Positions 1-8,238 of a stretch of DNA of 64,000 nt are shown piece after piece. The position numbers and the translations under genes were made by a program. Source of the stretch: Ectopseudomonas alcaliphila (GTDB lineage Bacteria > Pseudomonadota > Gammaproteobacteria > Pseudomonadales > Pseudomonadaceae); assembly GCF_900101755.1 (NCBI RefSeq), contig NZ_FNAE01000001.1, forward strand, positions 620,001 through 684,000. The letters run 5' to 3'. Position 1 is the stretch's first letter; each line of letters begins with the position of its first letter. The notes beneath the pieces are model-generated. The model worked only from the letters and a program-made list of their open reading frames with translations, ran no database searches and had not been told where the DNA came from.

Positions 1-279
1 GAGAATTGGAGTCGCAACTCCCTGACGGTGATATTTCATGCACCACAACGGTTCAGCTAAGTCGTTGTCGGCACAAGCATAACGGCCGATTATCCATAAC
101 TATCAAGGCAACGTCATGCATTGAATTATCATTAAACACACTTGGTTACATGCATGTTGACGCAGGTGATATTAACCGCCGCCCAGCATTCCAGCGAGGC
201 CAGGAAGAAATTGCCGGGAGCGGTTTTTCACGTTGCCTGACGACAACCCAGGAGGTGGCGGCCATGGACGGCACGCCAC
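1..279. other. left-edge stretch without a supported gene
   Basis: A 115-codon open frame crosses this stretch on the + strand. It has no recognisable domain, is AT-richer than its surroundings and runs through the terminator and into the slyB-like gene on the other strand. I do not call a gene here. No tRNA-like or other RNA structure was recognised. Confidence 0.5.
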
Positions 280-312
280 AAAAAAGCCGGAGCAGCCAAG
301 GCTGCTCCGGCT
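280..312 (-). terminator. Rho-independent terminator of the slyB-like gene
   Basis: A perfect 13-bp inverted repeat (285-297 with 300-312) is followed on the minus strand by a run of T. It sits just after the stop codon of the glycine-zipper lipoprotein gene, so it most likely ends that transcript. Confidence 0.85.
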
Positions 313-324
313 CGTGTGCAACGA

Positions 325-786
325 TCAGTGAGAGACGCGACTGGTACCGTTGACAGTCATGATGCGCACGCGCTCGCCGACACGGAACACCTGGTTCGGC
401 TCGACTTCCTGAACGTAGGCACGCATGGTGCCGTCGTCCTCACGCACGGTGATTTCCACGCCCTGGGTGCGGGTCAGGCCTTCTTCGGCTGCGGCGCCGA
501 GCAGGCCACCGGCAACGGCGCCGACCACGGCCATGACCGCACTACCACGCCCGCCACCAAGGCCACTGCCACCAACGCCACCGATCACGGCACCGGCACC
601 AGCGCCGATTGGCGTCTTGGTACCTTCGATCTTCACCGGACGCAGCGACTCGATGGTCCCCATGCGTACCGTTTGCACCGCTCGGGCCTCATCGCGGCTG
701 TAGGTATCGCCGGTCAGGCTGGACTGACAGCCCCCGAGGGCCAGCATCGCGGCCAGCGAGGTAATGAGCAGAGTGGGTTTACGCAT
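325..786 (-). CDS. glycine-zipper outer-membrane lipoprotein (SlyB-like)
   Basis: Predicted 153-residue lipoprotein. Residues 1-19 form a signal peptide ending in a lipobox (LGGC) with the lipidated cysteine at 20. Residues about 60-106 are a Gly/Ala-rich helical stretch with repeated GxxxG spacing, the glycine-zipper 2TM pattern of SlyB/Pcp proteins, and the C-terminal third is a small beta-rich domain. Such proteins sit in the outer membrane and are linked to envelope integrity; the exact role is unknown. A good GGAGG ribosome binding site precedes the start, and the gene is followed by its own terminator. The family call is firm, the function is not. Confidence 0.85.
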   Translation of the reverse strand: MRKPTLLITSLAAMLALGGCQSSLTGDTYSRDEARAVQTVRMGTIESLRPVKIEGTKTPIGAGAGAVIGGVGGSGLGGGRGSAVMAVVGAVAGGLLGAAAEEGLTRTQGVEITVREDDGTMRAYVQEVEPNQVFRVGERVRIMTVNGTSRVSH

Positions 787-897
787 AGCAATTCCTCCAG
801 AGGTATCTCAATCCATTAGACGCCGGGCGAGCGTAACTGTCACGACGAAGCCTGAACAATAGTTATTTCAGACAGACCAAGTTCAGCCAGGTTCGCC

Positions 898-2034
898 CTA
901 TCGGGCCCGGGCGAGGCGCCAGAGCCGGGCGATATCCGTGGTACGCGCCTGCAATTCACCCGCCGCGCCGGCCATCGCCTGCTCCAGTGACAGCGGGCCC
1001 GGCGCCAGGCTGAATGCGGCCTCGATACCAGCCTCGTACAGCGCCTGATAGTTATCGCCCAGACTACCGGACAGCGCGATAACCGGCACGCCGGCAGCAC
1101 GCGCCACGCGCGCTACGCCGACCGGTGTCTTGCCGTGCAGGGTCTGGGCATCCATACGCCCTTCCCCGGTAATCACCAGATCCGCGTTCGCCACTGCGGC
1201 GGCGAGGCCGGACAGTTCGGCCACCAGTGCGATGCCGGGACGGAAACTCGCCTTGAGGAAGGCACGGGCAGCGAACCCCAGACCACCAGCGGCGCCGACA
1301 CCTGGAAACCCGGCGTGATCCTCGCCCAGCGTTGCCGCTACGATACGGGCGAAGTGACCGAGTGCCGTATCCAGCTCCGCGACATGTTCAGGCGTCGCCC
1401 CCTTCTGCGGACCGAACACCGCGGATGCGCCACGTGGCCCGCACAAGGGATTGTCGACATCAGCGGCGACCTCGATCTGCACCTTGAGCAGACGCGAATC
1501 CAGCCCGCTCAGGTCAAGCTGGTCGAGACCGGCCAACGCCGCGCCGCCCGGCGCCAGCTCATGCCCCTCGGCATCGAGAAAACGCCCCCCCAGCGCCTGT
1601 AACAGGCCGACACCGGCGTCATTGGTGGCACTGCCGCCCAATCCCAGAATGATTCGCGTAGCCCCGGCATCCAGCGCCTCACGGATCAGCTCGCCAGTGC
1701 CGAAGCTGCTGGCCAGACGGGCATCGCGCTGTTCACGCGGCACCCAGTGCAGACCACTGGCAGCCGCCATTTCGATGACCGCCGTGCCCTGCCCCAGCCA
1801 GCCCCAATGCGCCTTGACCGGCGCCCCCATGGGGCCACGCACCTCACGCTCACGACGCTCACCGCCAACGGCGGCCAGCAACGCATCGACCGTGCCCTCG
1901 CCGCCATCGGCCATTGGCCGCAGCAAACACTCGGCTTCGGGAAACACCTGCTGCCAACCGCGGGCGATGGCAGCGGCCACATCGGGCGCGCTGAGGCTCT
2001 CCTTGAAGGAGTCGGGAGCGATGACGATTTTCAT
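898..2034 (-). CDS. glycerate kinase
   Basis: Phosphorylates D-glycerate with ATP, feeding glycerate into lower glycolysis. The 378-residue product matches the GlxK/GarK family in length and motifs: PDSFKES near residue 7, a GGEGT motif near 45, the glycine-rich segment GLGGSATNDAGVG near 130, and GEGRMDAQTLHGK in the C-terminal third. I prefer the ATG at 2034, with GAGG eight bases upstream, over the GTG at 2043. It lies 54 bp downstream of the GntP permease gene on the same strand, so the two are probably one glycerate-uptake-and-use transcript. Whether the product is 2- or 3-phosphoglycerate cannot be read from the sequence. Confidence 0.93.
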   Translation of the reverse strand: MKIVIAPDSFKESLSAPDVAAAIARGWQQVFPEAECLLRPMADGGEGTVDALLAAVGGERREREVRGPMGAPVKAHWGWLGQGTAVIEMAAASGLHWVPREQRDARLASSFGTGELIREALDAGATRIILGLGGSATNDAGVGLLQALGGRFLDAEGHELAPGGAALAGLDQLDLSGLDSRLLKVQIEVAADVDNPLCGPRGASAVFGPQKGATPEHVAELDTALGHFARIVAATLGEDHAGFPGVGAAGGLGFAARAFLKASFRPGIALVAELSGLAAAVANADLVITGEGRMDAQTLHGKTPVGVARVARAAGVPVIALSGSLGDNYQALYEAGIEAAFSLAPGPLSLEQAMAGAAGELQARTTDIARLWRLARAR

Positions 2035-2088
2035 GATAGGCACCTCGAAAGGAGGCAGGCGACCGCAGCCGCCTGCCAGTAACGCGGA

Positions 2089-3456
2089 TTACAGCAGAAC
2101 CAGGCTAAGCAGCCAGACGGTGGCCATACCGGCCACACCCTGAATCAGAGTGGCCATGGTCTGGGCACGATAAGCGGTAGCCACTTTCATGCGGCTGAAC
2201 TGGGTCACGACCCAGAAGAAGCTGTCATTGGCGTGCGAAACGGTCATGGCGCCAGCGCCGATGGCCATCACGGTCAACACTCGACCCATCTCGCTGTCGA
2301 GCCCCAGATTGCCCAGCAGCGGCGCAACCATTGCCGAGGTAGTGACCAACGCGACGGTGGAGGAACCCTGCGCGCTTTTCAGCGCAGCGGCCACCAGGAA
2401 CGGCATGAACAGGCCGATGCCCAGCACCGAAAGCGTGTCCCCCAGATAGCCGGTCAGCGCGGTGGCCTTGAGAATGGCACCGAAGGCGCCACCGGCACCG
2501 GTGATCAGCAGGATTGGCGCAGCCTCTTTCAGGCCATGAGCGACATGATCATGGAACTGCTGACGCTTGCCTTCGCCCTTGAGCAGCGAGCAAGCCAGCA
2601 CCAGGCCTACCAGCAACGCGGCAACCGGCTGACCGAGGAAGCTCAGCACCTCGAAGACGGCGCCAGTGCCGACGGGCTTGCTCGGGAAGGCAGCAATCGA
2701 ACCCAGGCAGATCAGCGCAATGGGCACGAAGATCGGCGAAAACGCCTGCCAGGCATTGGGCAGCTTGCCGTAGCGGGCACGCAGCGCATCGAAATCGACA
2801 TTGTCGGCGAGCAGCTCGCTCGGCGCTTCTTCCAGCAACTCGTGGTCGTTCTGCTTGAGGAAGCGGTTGGCCCACAGCATACCGGCCACGGCAGTGACCG
2901 CCGCCACCAGCAAGCCGACCAGGATCACCAGACCCAGCGAGGTTTCCAGGCCCAGGTTGCCGGCCGCTGCGATCGGGCCGGGGGTTGGCGGTACGAATGT
3001 GTGAGTGGCATACAGACCGGTCGCCAGCGCCACGCTCATGGCCACCACGGACACCTTCATGCGCGCGGCGAGGGCATTCTTCAGCGAGTTGAGAATGACG
3101 TAACCGGAATCGCAGAACACCGGAATCGATACCAGATAGCCGATGATCGACATGGTCAGGGTTGGGAAACGCTGGCCCAGCAGACGAATCACCGTCTCGG
3201 CCATGGTGATGGCGGCGCCGCTACGCTCGAGGATCACCCCGATGATGGTGCCGAGGACGATGACGATACCGATGTAACCGAGGATGCCGCCGAAGCCGGC
3301 AGTCATGGTCTTGATGATTTCGCCGCTGGGCAGCTGGTAGGCGAAACCGGCGATCAGTGCAGCGGCCAGCAACGCCAGGAAGGGGTGCAATTTCAAACGG
3401 GTAGTGGACAGCACGATGAACGCGATCAGTGCCACCAGAATCAGGACCAGGCCCAT
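2089..3456 (-). CDS. GntP-family permease, probable glycerate/gluconate importer
   Basis: A 455-residue, very hydrophobic protein with about a dozen membrane segments along its whole length, of the GntP (gluconate:H+ symporter) family. Recognisable stretches include the N-terminal LKLHPFLALLAAALIAGF and the C-terminal SHANDSFFWVVTQF. The start at 3456 is chosen because AGGAGA lies six bases before it; the ATG at 3471 has no ribosome binding site. With glycerate kinase next and a CdaR-type regulator upstream, glycerate is the likeliest substrate, with gluconate or another sugar acid as alternatives. Confidence 0.9.
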   Translation of the reverse strand: MGLVLILVALIAFIVLSTTRLKLHPFLALLAAALIAGFAYQLPSGEIIKTMTAGFGGILGYIGIVIVLGTIIGVILERSGAAITMAETVIRLLGQRFPTLTMSIIGYLVSIPVFCDSGYVILNSLKNALAARMKVSVVAMSVALATGLYATHTFVPPTPGPIAAAGNLGLETSLGLVILVGLLVAAVTAVAGMLWANRFLKQNDHELLEEAPSELLADNVDFDALRARYGKLPNAWQAFSPIFVPIALICLGSIAAFPSKPVGTGAVFEVLSFLGQPVAALLVGLVLACSLLKGEGKRQQFHDHVAHGLKEAAPILLITGAGGAFGAILKATALTGYLGDTLSVLGIGLFMPFLVAAALKSAQGSSTVALVTTSAMVAPLLGNLGLDSEMGRVLTVMAIGAGAMTVSHANDSFFWVVTQFSRMKVATAYRAQTMATLIQGVAGMATVWLLSLVLL

Positions 3457-3593
3457 GACCAGTCTCCTCATTGTTGTTATGGCGGGCGCAGGGCCCGGAT
3501 GGGAATGCCGAGAGGCGCCACATTGTGGCTCAGCCTACCCCGCCCTCGCCCTGTGCGTCGGCACTAAAACAGCCGAAGCAACGCGCAGGAGGC

Positions 3594-3607
3594 TGTGCAA
3601 TCGCACA
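3594..3607. promoter_or_regulatory. candidate CdaR operator palindrome
   Basis: TGTGCAATCGCACA is a perfect 5-bp inverted repeat around a 4-bp centre. It lies in the 198-bp gap between cdaR and the permease gene, where the permease promoter must be if that gene is not simply read through from cdaR. The position fits an operator for the upstream regulator, but I have no binding evidence and short palindromes also occur by chance. Confidence 0.4.
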
Positions 3608-3654
3608 AAGCCATCGCCCCGCTTCCACCAGTTGGGAGCGGATTACCGAGCGTT

Positions 3655-4773
3655 CTACCGAGCTGTCGCGGCGGGCTCCAGCAAGCCCAGCCCCAAGGAT
3701 AGCTGCAGGCGCTGATCCAGCCGATTGAGGTCCAGACCACTGAGTTCGGCGATGCGCTCCAGGCGATAGCGCAGCGTGTTGCGATGAATACCCAATTCCT
3801 GCGCACAGGCTTGCACCTGGCCGTCATGCGCGCACCAGGCTTCCAGCGTCGCCCGTAACGTGCCTTGTGGGTCCTGCGTCAGCACCTGACGCAACGGTGC
3901 CAGCCAGCCCTGCAGCAACCAGCTTTGGCGCTGGGCATAGAGCAGCGTCGGCAGGCGCAATTCGTCCAGACGCAGCAGGCGACGACCGGGAAAGCGCGCC
4001 TGGCCGTAGGCCTGAAGGTCGCGCAGGACCAGGCTGGCCTGGCGCAGCTCGGTCAGATCATGCAGCGGATCGCTGAGCGCCAGCGAGCTTACGCCCCACT
4101 CGCGCTCGTCGGCCTGCTGTAGCCAGGCGCGATCATCGCGCGTGGCGCTGTATGGCCGGCACCAGAGCAGTTCGTGACGCCCGAGCGGCGCCACCAGATG
4201 TTCGCTCTTGCCCCCCAGTGCGGCGAGCAGACGCGCCTGACGCGGCAGCGGATCGCCCTCACCATCGAGTTGCAGCAGGCACATCTGTCGCGGCCAGGTC
4301 AGTTGCAGCCCCAAACGTTCGGCATCGACCTCGAGGCTGGGCAGGCGCAGCAGGGGATCGAGCAGCTGTCGCAACCAGGCCTCCTGCTGATGCCGCTGCC
4401 AGTGCCGCTCGGCCTGCAGCACGCGATGCTCGACCAGCATCTCCGCAGCCATACGCACCAGTTCTGCATAGGGCCGCACGATCTCAGGATCACCGGTAAT
4501 ACCGAGCACACCGATCAGACGCTCGGCATGCAGCAACGGCAGGTTGACACCGGGTTTGACGCCACGCAGGCACGCCGCAGCCTGAGCGTCGATCTCCACC
4601 ACACGACGGTTGGCCAGCACCAGCTGTGCACCTTCATGGCGGGTGTGCAGGCGGCTGGGGTCGCCGCTGCCGATGATCATGCCCTGCGCATCCATCACGT
4701 TGATGTTGTGCGGCAGGATGGCCATGGCGCGGTCGACGATATGCTGCGCCAGGGTGGAGTCGAGTTCGAGCAT
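3655..4773 (-). CDS. cdaR: CdaR-family sugar-diacid/glycerate-responsive regulator
   Basis: Cytoplasmic transcription regulator of about 372 residues. The N-terminal ~130 residues match the putative sugar-diacid recognition domain (start MLELDSTLAQHIVDRAMAIL), followed by a middle GGDEF-like region. The C-terminus is a PucR/CdaR-type helix-turn-helix containing CAQELGIHRNTLRYRLERIA. It is encoded just upstream of, and co-directional with, the permease and kinase, and probably activates them. The start at 4773 follows the family N-terminus; an in-frame ATG at 4803 would add ten residues but has no ribosome binding site. The usable GAGG lies inside a terminator-like hairpin. Confidence 0.85.
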   Translation of the reverse strand: MLELDSTLAQHIVDRAMAILPHNINVMDAQGMIIGSGDPSRLHTRHEGAQLVLANRRVVEIDAQAAACLRGVKPGVNLPLLHAERLIGVLGITGDPEIVRPYAELVRMAAEMLVEHRVLQAERHWQRHQQEAWLRQLLDPLLRLPSLEVDAERLGLQLTWPRQMCLLQLDGEGDPLPRQARLLAALGGKSEHLVAPLGRHELLWCRPYSATRDDRAWLQQADEREWGVSSLALSDPLHDLTELRQASLVLRDLQAYGQARFPGRRLLRLDELRLPTLLYAQRQSWLLQGWLAPLRQVLTQDPQGTLRATLEAWCAHDGQVQACAQELGIHRNTLRYRLERIAELSGLDLNRLDQRLQLSLGLGLLEPAATAR

Positions 4774-4800
4774 GAAAAACGGCCTCGCGAGTGAGGCCGT
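4774..4800 (-). terminator. terminator-like hairpin abutting the cdaR start codon
   Basis: On the minus strand a perfect 8-bp stem (ACGGCCTC with GAGGCCGT, 6-nt loop) is followed by TTTTTC and then directly by the cdaR ATG. It has the form of an intrinsic terminator, and its 3' arm carries the GAGG that would serve as cdaR's ribosome binding site. It may end transcripts from the ProQ-type gene, or modulate cdaR. Confidence 0.65.
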
Positions 4801-4885
4801 CATTGTAGGCGCGCCAGCGGCGCTTCACGAAGTCTCCCTCGTAGCGCCGGCGAAACCTTCAAGTAGCCAGGGAAACGCTGAAAAC

Positions 4886-4955
4886 CGTCATTCCCGCGCA
4901 GGCGGACATCCAGAACCTGCGAATCATCTGGGCTCCCGCCTTCGCGGGAGTGACG
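4886..4955. repeat. dispersed palindromic repeat, REP/MITE-like
   Basis: A 70-bp imperfect inverted repeat starting CGTCATTCCCGCG and ending CGCGGGAGTGACG. This form, with CGTCATTCCCGC ends and a CATC...CTGGG middle, is common between genes in many proteobacteria. It lies between the ProQ-type gene and cdaR and contains no open frame. Confidence 0.75.
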
Positions 4956-4986
4956 ATAAATGGCTTTTTCAGAACATCCCTAGAAT

Positions 4987-5496
4987 TTACTCCGCAGCAG
5001 GCGCTGCAGCGTTCTCCACAGGCTTGTCATCTGCTGGCGCTTTCGCCTTGGCCTGATTGCGCCGTGCTTCGGCACGTTGCCGCCTGGCCTGCTGCCTGGC
5101 ATGCAGCGCCTGCGCCGCCGTCACCACGCCGACAGGCTGGCCTTGCAGATCCAGACGTGGCGCATTCTCGGTCATGGCAGCCCAGTAGCGGCCGCCCCGG
5201 CACCAGGCGCCAATACCCGCCTTGAGCTGCTCAGCGGTGATGCCGAGCAACTGCAGGTGCTGCTCGGCATCCTTGAGAATGCCCTCTTTCAACGGCACCT
5301 TGGGCGCCGGATTGACCGGAAAGGCCAAGGGGAAGTGCTTCTGCAACCTCCAGATCGCCTCGACGGTAGGATCCTGCTCGCGCGGCTTGGCTTTCTGCGA
5401 CGCCTTGCGTTTTTGCGGCTTCGCGCTCTCGGTCTTTACCTGCTCTTTTTCAGCCCGCAGGCGGTCACGTAGCTCGGCTAATTGTTCAAAACCCAT
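4987..5496 (-). CDS. ProQ/FinO-family RNA chaperone
   Basis: Predicted RNA-binding protein of 169 residues. The FinO/ProQ domain covers about residues 45-115 (PTVEAIWRLQKHFPLAFP, then LKEGILKDAEQHLQLLGI and WCRGGRYWAAM). Both flanks are rich in Lys, Arg, Gln and Ala and are probably disordered RNA-contacting tails. Proteins of this family bind structured small RNAs and mRNA 3' ends and protect or pair them. It is monocistronic in appearance, with a repeat and a terminator-like hairpin downstream. It lacks the C-terminal Tudor-like domain of enterobacterial ProQ, so it is the short pseudomonad form. Confidence 0.85.
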   Translation of the reverse strand: MGFEQLAELRDRLRAEKEQVKTESAKPQKRKASQKAKPREQDPTVEAIWRLQKHFPLAFPVNPAPKVPLKEGILKDAEQHLQLLGITAEQLKAGIGAWCRGGRYWAAMTENAPRLDLQGQPVGVVTAAQALHARQQARRQRAEARRNQAKAKAPADDKPVENAAAPAAE

Positions 5497-5705
5497 CGTT
5501 CGGTTAGCGTCCTGGTCGATTCGTCGCGCAAGGGTATCTCATGTGCTGACTTGATACAGCCTTATTGGCGACTGGCGTGCTCGGCGGTAGGTAATGGATA
5601 GACCGTAGGTGGCTTATGCAGGTCAGCGTTCCGACCAGAAGCAGACAGCCATCTCTGGTTGCATACGTCCCTAAGGAGAGGGTGAAACGAGATGCTGATA
5701 GGTAT

Positions 5706-6626
5706 TCATAAGACAGTGGAGAAGGACTGAGCTTTTTCAGCCCCCATCTCCAGCGCTTCACGTATCTCGTGAACTACCAGCGCCTCGATACCGCCCTCAT
5801 CCGATTCTGTCGAGTGAACTGCGCAACACGCGGCCGCGTCTCCAACCGTGCATCGATAAACTGCCACAACACTTCCGGGCCCACATCCGGTATGCCCAGC
5901 CAGGGTCAAGCCCCCCTCAATAGAGCCTCGCATCAAACCCAGAGCATATCCTGGCGTAAGCCACGGACGGCCGGCAATAGGGCCACCCAATACCCTTGTC
6001 GACTGCATTTCCTGAAGCAGATTGGCAGGAAGAAGTTTTCCGGCGAGCAAGCGATCCAGGAGAAGGGCAGCCTGTGAAACAGGGCCAATCAGCAACCCGT
6101 GATAAACCCAGCCGGGGTCGTAATTCAATAGATTGCCGAGGTACTCCCCACTTAGTTCTGCGCGTTCCGTTGCGAAGCGAACCGTCGAAATACCGAGCGG
6201 AAGCAAAACTTGCCGCCTGATGACTTCTTCAAGCGGCAGTTCTGCAGCGCGTTCGATAAGCCTGGCTACAAGCATGAAGCCAACATTCGAGTAGCGCCAA
6301 CCAGCTCCAGGGCTATAGCGGAGCCGGTAGCCATCCAGGCGCTGCATCATTTCGTCCGCGGACCATGCCGGTTCATGATTCGCAACGGCGGCGTGGTACT
6401 CGGGAAGTTCGCCATAGTCAGCGAGGCCTGCCTCGTGACGTAGGAGTTGACGCAAGGTGAACGCATTAGCAGGAAGCGGTGCATCCAAATCGAGCCGGCC
6501 GTCGCGTACCAAAGTCAGCGCGGTAGCGGATAGTACCGTTTTAGTGAAACTCCACCACGGCACAAGAGGTTCGTCTTGCGGTGGTAGTACTATTGCTCGG
6601 CCGTTGGAAAGGATTGAGATCAGCAT
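5706..6626 (-). CDS. serine hydrolase, beta-lactamase/penicillin-binding-protein fold
   Basis: A 306-residue class C beta-lactamase-related hydrolase (Pfam Beta-lactamase type). It shows the three active-site motifs: SFTK near residues 26-29 (nucleophilic Ser and general-base Lys), YSN near 112-114, and HTG near 240. There is no convincing signal peptide, so it may be cytoplasmic. The substrate is unknown; relatives include esterases and D-aminopeptidases as well as lactamases. The start at 6626 is the first ATG; a TTG at 6644 would add six residues. Base composition here looks clearly lower in GC than in the flanking genes, and both intergenic flanks are also AT-richer, which suggests acquisition by transfer. 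Confidence 0.8.
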   Translation of the reverse strand: MLISILSNGRAIVLPPQDEPLVPWWSFTKTVLSATALTLVRDGRLDLDAPLPANAFTLRQLLRHEAGLADYGELPEYHAAVANHEPAWSADEMMQRLDGYRLRYSPGAGWRYSNVGFMLVARLIERAAELPLEEVIRRQVLLPLGISTVRFATERAELSGEYLGNLLNYDPGWVYHGLLIGPVSQAALLLDRLLAGKLLPANLLQEMQSTRVLGGPIAGRPWLTPGYALGLMRGSIEGGLTLAGHTGCGPGSVVAVYRCTVGDAAACCAVHSTESDEGGIEALVVHEIREALEMGAEKAQSFSTVL

Positions 6627-6773
6627 CGAGTTCTCAAGCGTCAATTGTTGGGCGTCGCAAGGGTACCAACATTCCCTAATACCGCGATGCAGGCCTCAAT
6701 CAGCCTTCCTCTACAGCCGCTGTTCGCTTCGTGAATGGCCGCTCCTGGCGCGCCCACCACGCCAGCCTGCCTA

Positions 6774-7421
6774 TCAAGGCGCCAGCCGTTCGCGAATCCA
6801 GGCCTCACCCTTGAAGCGGTAGTTGAGGCGGTCGTGCAGGCGGCTTGGCCTGCCCTGCCAGAACTCGATGCGCTCGGGCAGCAGGCGGTAGCCGCCCCAG
6901 TGTGGTGGGCAGTGTGGCGTCTGGTTGAGGAAGCGCTTTTCGGTTTCCGCCAGCAGGTTCTCCAGCTCGGTGCGGTCGCGGATCACCTTGCTCTGCGGCG
7001 AAGCCCAGGCGCCAATGCGGCTGCCCAGCGGGCGTACCTGGAAGTAGCCATCGGATTCGGCCGGCGTGACCTGCTCGACCCGCCCTTCGATACGCACCTG
7101 GCGCTCCAGGCTGGGCCAGAAGAAGGTCATGGCGGCGAACGGGCGCGCGGCGAGTTGGCGACCCTTGGCGCTGTCGTAGTTGCTGAAGAAGGTGAAGCCG
7201 CGTTCGTCGAGGCCCTTGAGCAGTAGCACCCGGCAGTGCGGGCGGCCGTCTTCGTCGACGGTGGCCAGGGTCATGGCGTTGGGTTCGACCGGCATTTGCT
7301 CGGTCTTGACCGCGTCATCGAACCACTGACGAAACAGGGCAAAGGGTTCCAGCGGGGCCTGGGCTTCGCTCAGGCCATCGCGGGTGTAGTCGCGGCGCAT
7401 ATCGGCCAAGGTTTGGGTCAT
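6774..7421 (-). CDS. pdxH: pyridoxamine 5'-phosphate oxidase
   Basis: FMN-dependent enzyme that oxidises pyridoxine or pyridoxamine 5'-phosphate to pyridoxal phosphate with O2, the last step of vitamin B6 synthesis and salvage. The 215-residue length and motifs are those of PdxH: the FMN-binding stretch from [19 protein letters not shown] to [18 protein letters not shown], and the conserved C-terminal [11 protein letters not shown]...W...ERLAP. A GAGGAA ribosome binding site precedes the ATG. It lies 81 bp downstream of the OmpA-type lipoprotein gene on the same strand, with a large hairpin in the gap. Confidence 0.97.
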   Translation of the reverse strand: MTQTLADMRRDYTRDGLSEAQAPLEPFALFRQWFDDAVKTEQMPVEPNAMTLATVDEDGRPHCRVLLLKGLDERGFTFFSNYDSAKGRQLAARPFAAMTFFWPSLERQVRIEGRVEQVTPAESDGYFQVRPLGSRIGAWASPQSKVIRDRTELENLLAETEKRFLNQTPHCPPHWGGYRLLPERIEFWQGRPSRLHDRLNYRFKGEAWIRERLAP

Positions 7422-7433
7422 GGCAATTCCTCA

Positions 7434-7477
7434 GGGCAGGGCCAGCAACCAATCCGCCTGGTTGCTGGTGCCTGCCC
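7434..7477 (-). other. long intercistronic hairpin upstream of pdxH
   Basis: Two nested perfect arms (7434-7440 with 7471-7477, and 7442-7451 with 7459-7468) form a 17-bp stem with a small internal loop and a 7-nt apical loop. It lies between the lipoprotein stop codon and the pdxH ribosome binding site. No T-run follows on the minus strand, so it is not a classical terminator. It could stabilise the upstream mRNA end, be a processing site, or be a REP-like insertion. Confidence 0.6.
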
Positions 7478-7502
7478 GCGCAGGGTGGAAATGCCCGCAA
7501 GC

Positions 7503-8156
7503 TTACTCCGACTTGCTCACTTTTCCTTGATCTGCGGCAGCTACCTTGGGTGCATCCTTGAGCTCAGGCTTGGCCGGTTGGCTGTACTTGGCGATCAGGC
7601 CCTGCATGGTGTCACGCGAAGTCAGGAGAATCTCTACGCGGCGGTTGAGTGCGCGACCGGCGACGCTGTCATTGGCGGCACGGGGCATGTCCGAGCCAAC
7701 CCCCATGACCTGCAAGCGGTTCTGCTTGAGGCCGCTGAGGCGGAAGATGGACGTCACGGCGCGTGCACGCTGCTGGCTCAGGTCGCGGTTCTGGGCGTCA
7801 TCACCGCTGCTGTCAGCATGACCGAGGATGACCACGGCGACGTCTTCGTCGCTTTCCAGCAATTTGGCTACGCGGGTGATGGGGCCGAGGCTCACCGGCA
7901 GCAGCATGTGCGGGCGATCCGGATTGAACGAGCCCTGCACCGGGGCGGTGACCACCAGCAGGTTTTCGCGGCGCTCGAATTCGAAGTGGCTGCCTTTGAC
8001 CGCTTCACGCAGTTTCGGCTCGTACTCGTCAAGCCAGGCACGCGTGACCTGCGGCGGTGGCATGACGGCCGCCTTGGCGACCTCCTTCTTTTCCGAGCCG
8101 GCGCAGCCCGCAATCAGCAGGCAGCAGGTAAAGGCAAAAATCTTGTTGGCACGCAT
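7503..8156 (-). CDS. OmpA-family lipoprotein
   Basis: A 217-residue lipoprotein starting MRANKIFAFTCCLLIAGC, with the lipidated Cys at 18. The C-terminal half is an OmpA/MotB peptidoglycan-binding domain, with GHADSSGDDAQNRDLSQQRA and the final NRRVEILL. It is predicted to anchor the outer membrane to the cell wall. The start at 8156 is preferred over an in-frame ATG 21 bases upstream because it begins the signal peptide directly. Its specific role is unknown. Confidence 0.87.
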   Translation of the reverse strand: MRANKIFAFTCCLLIAGCAGSEKKEVAKAAVMPPPQVTRAWLDEYEPKLREAVKGSHFEFERRENLLVVTAPVQGSFNPDRPHMLLPVSLGPITRVAKLLESDEDVAVVILGHADSSGDDAQNRDLSQQRARAVTSIFRLSGLKQNRLQVMGVGSDMPRAANDSVAGRALNRRVEILLTSRDTMQGLIAKYSQPAKPELKDAPKVAAADQGKVSKSE

Positions 8157-8238
8157 GTAGCCCCCGAGGTCACACAAATCTAATGGTCGGTTCGTTATGG
8201 TTGGTACTGAACGGTTGGCGCGAGTTTAGCCGTTTCAA

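Noticed and set aside
6..353. 115-codon + strand frame at the left edge
   Set aside because: No domain, no ribosome binding site, runs through a terminator and antisense into a real gene.
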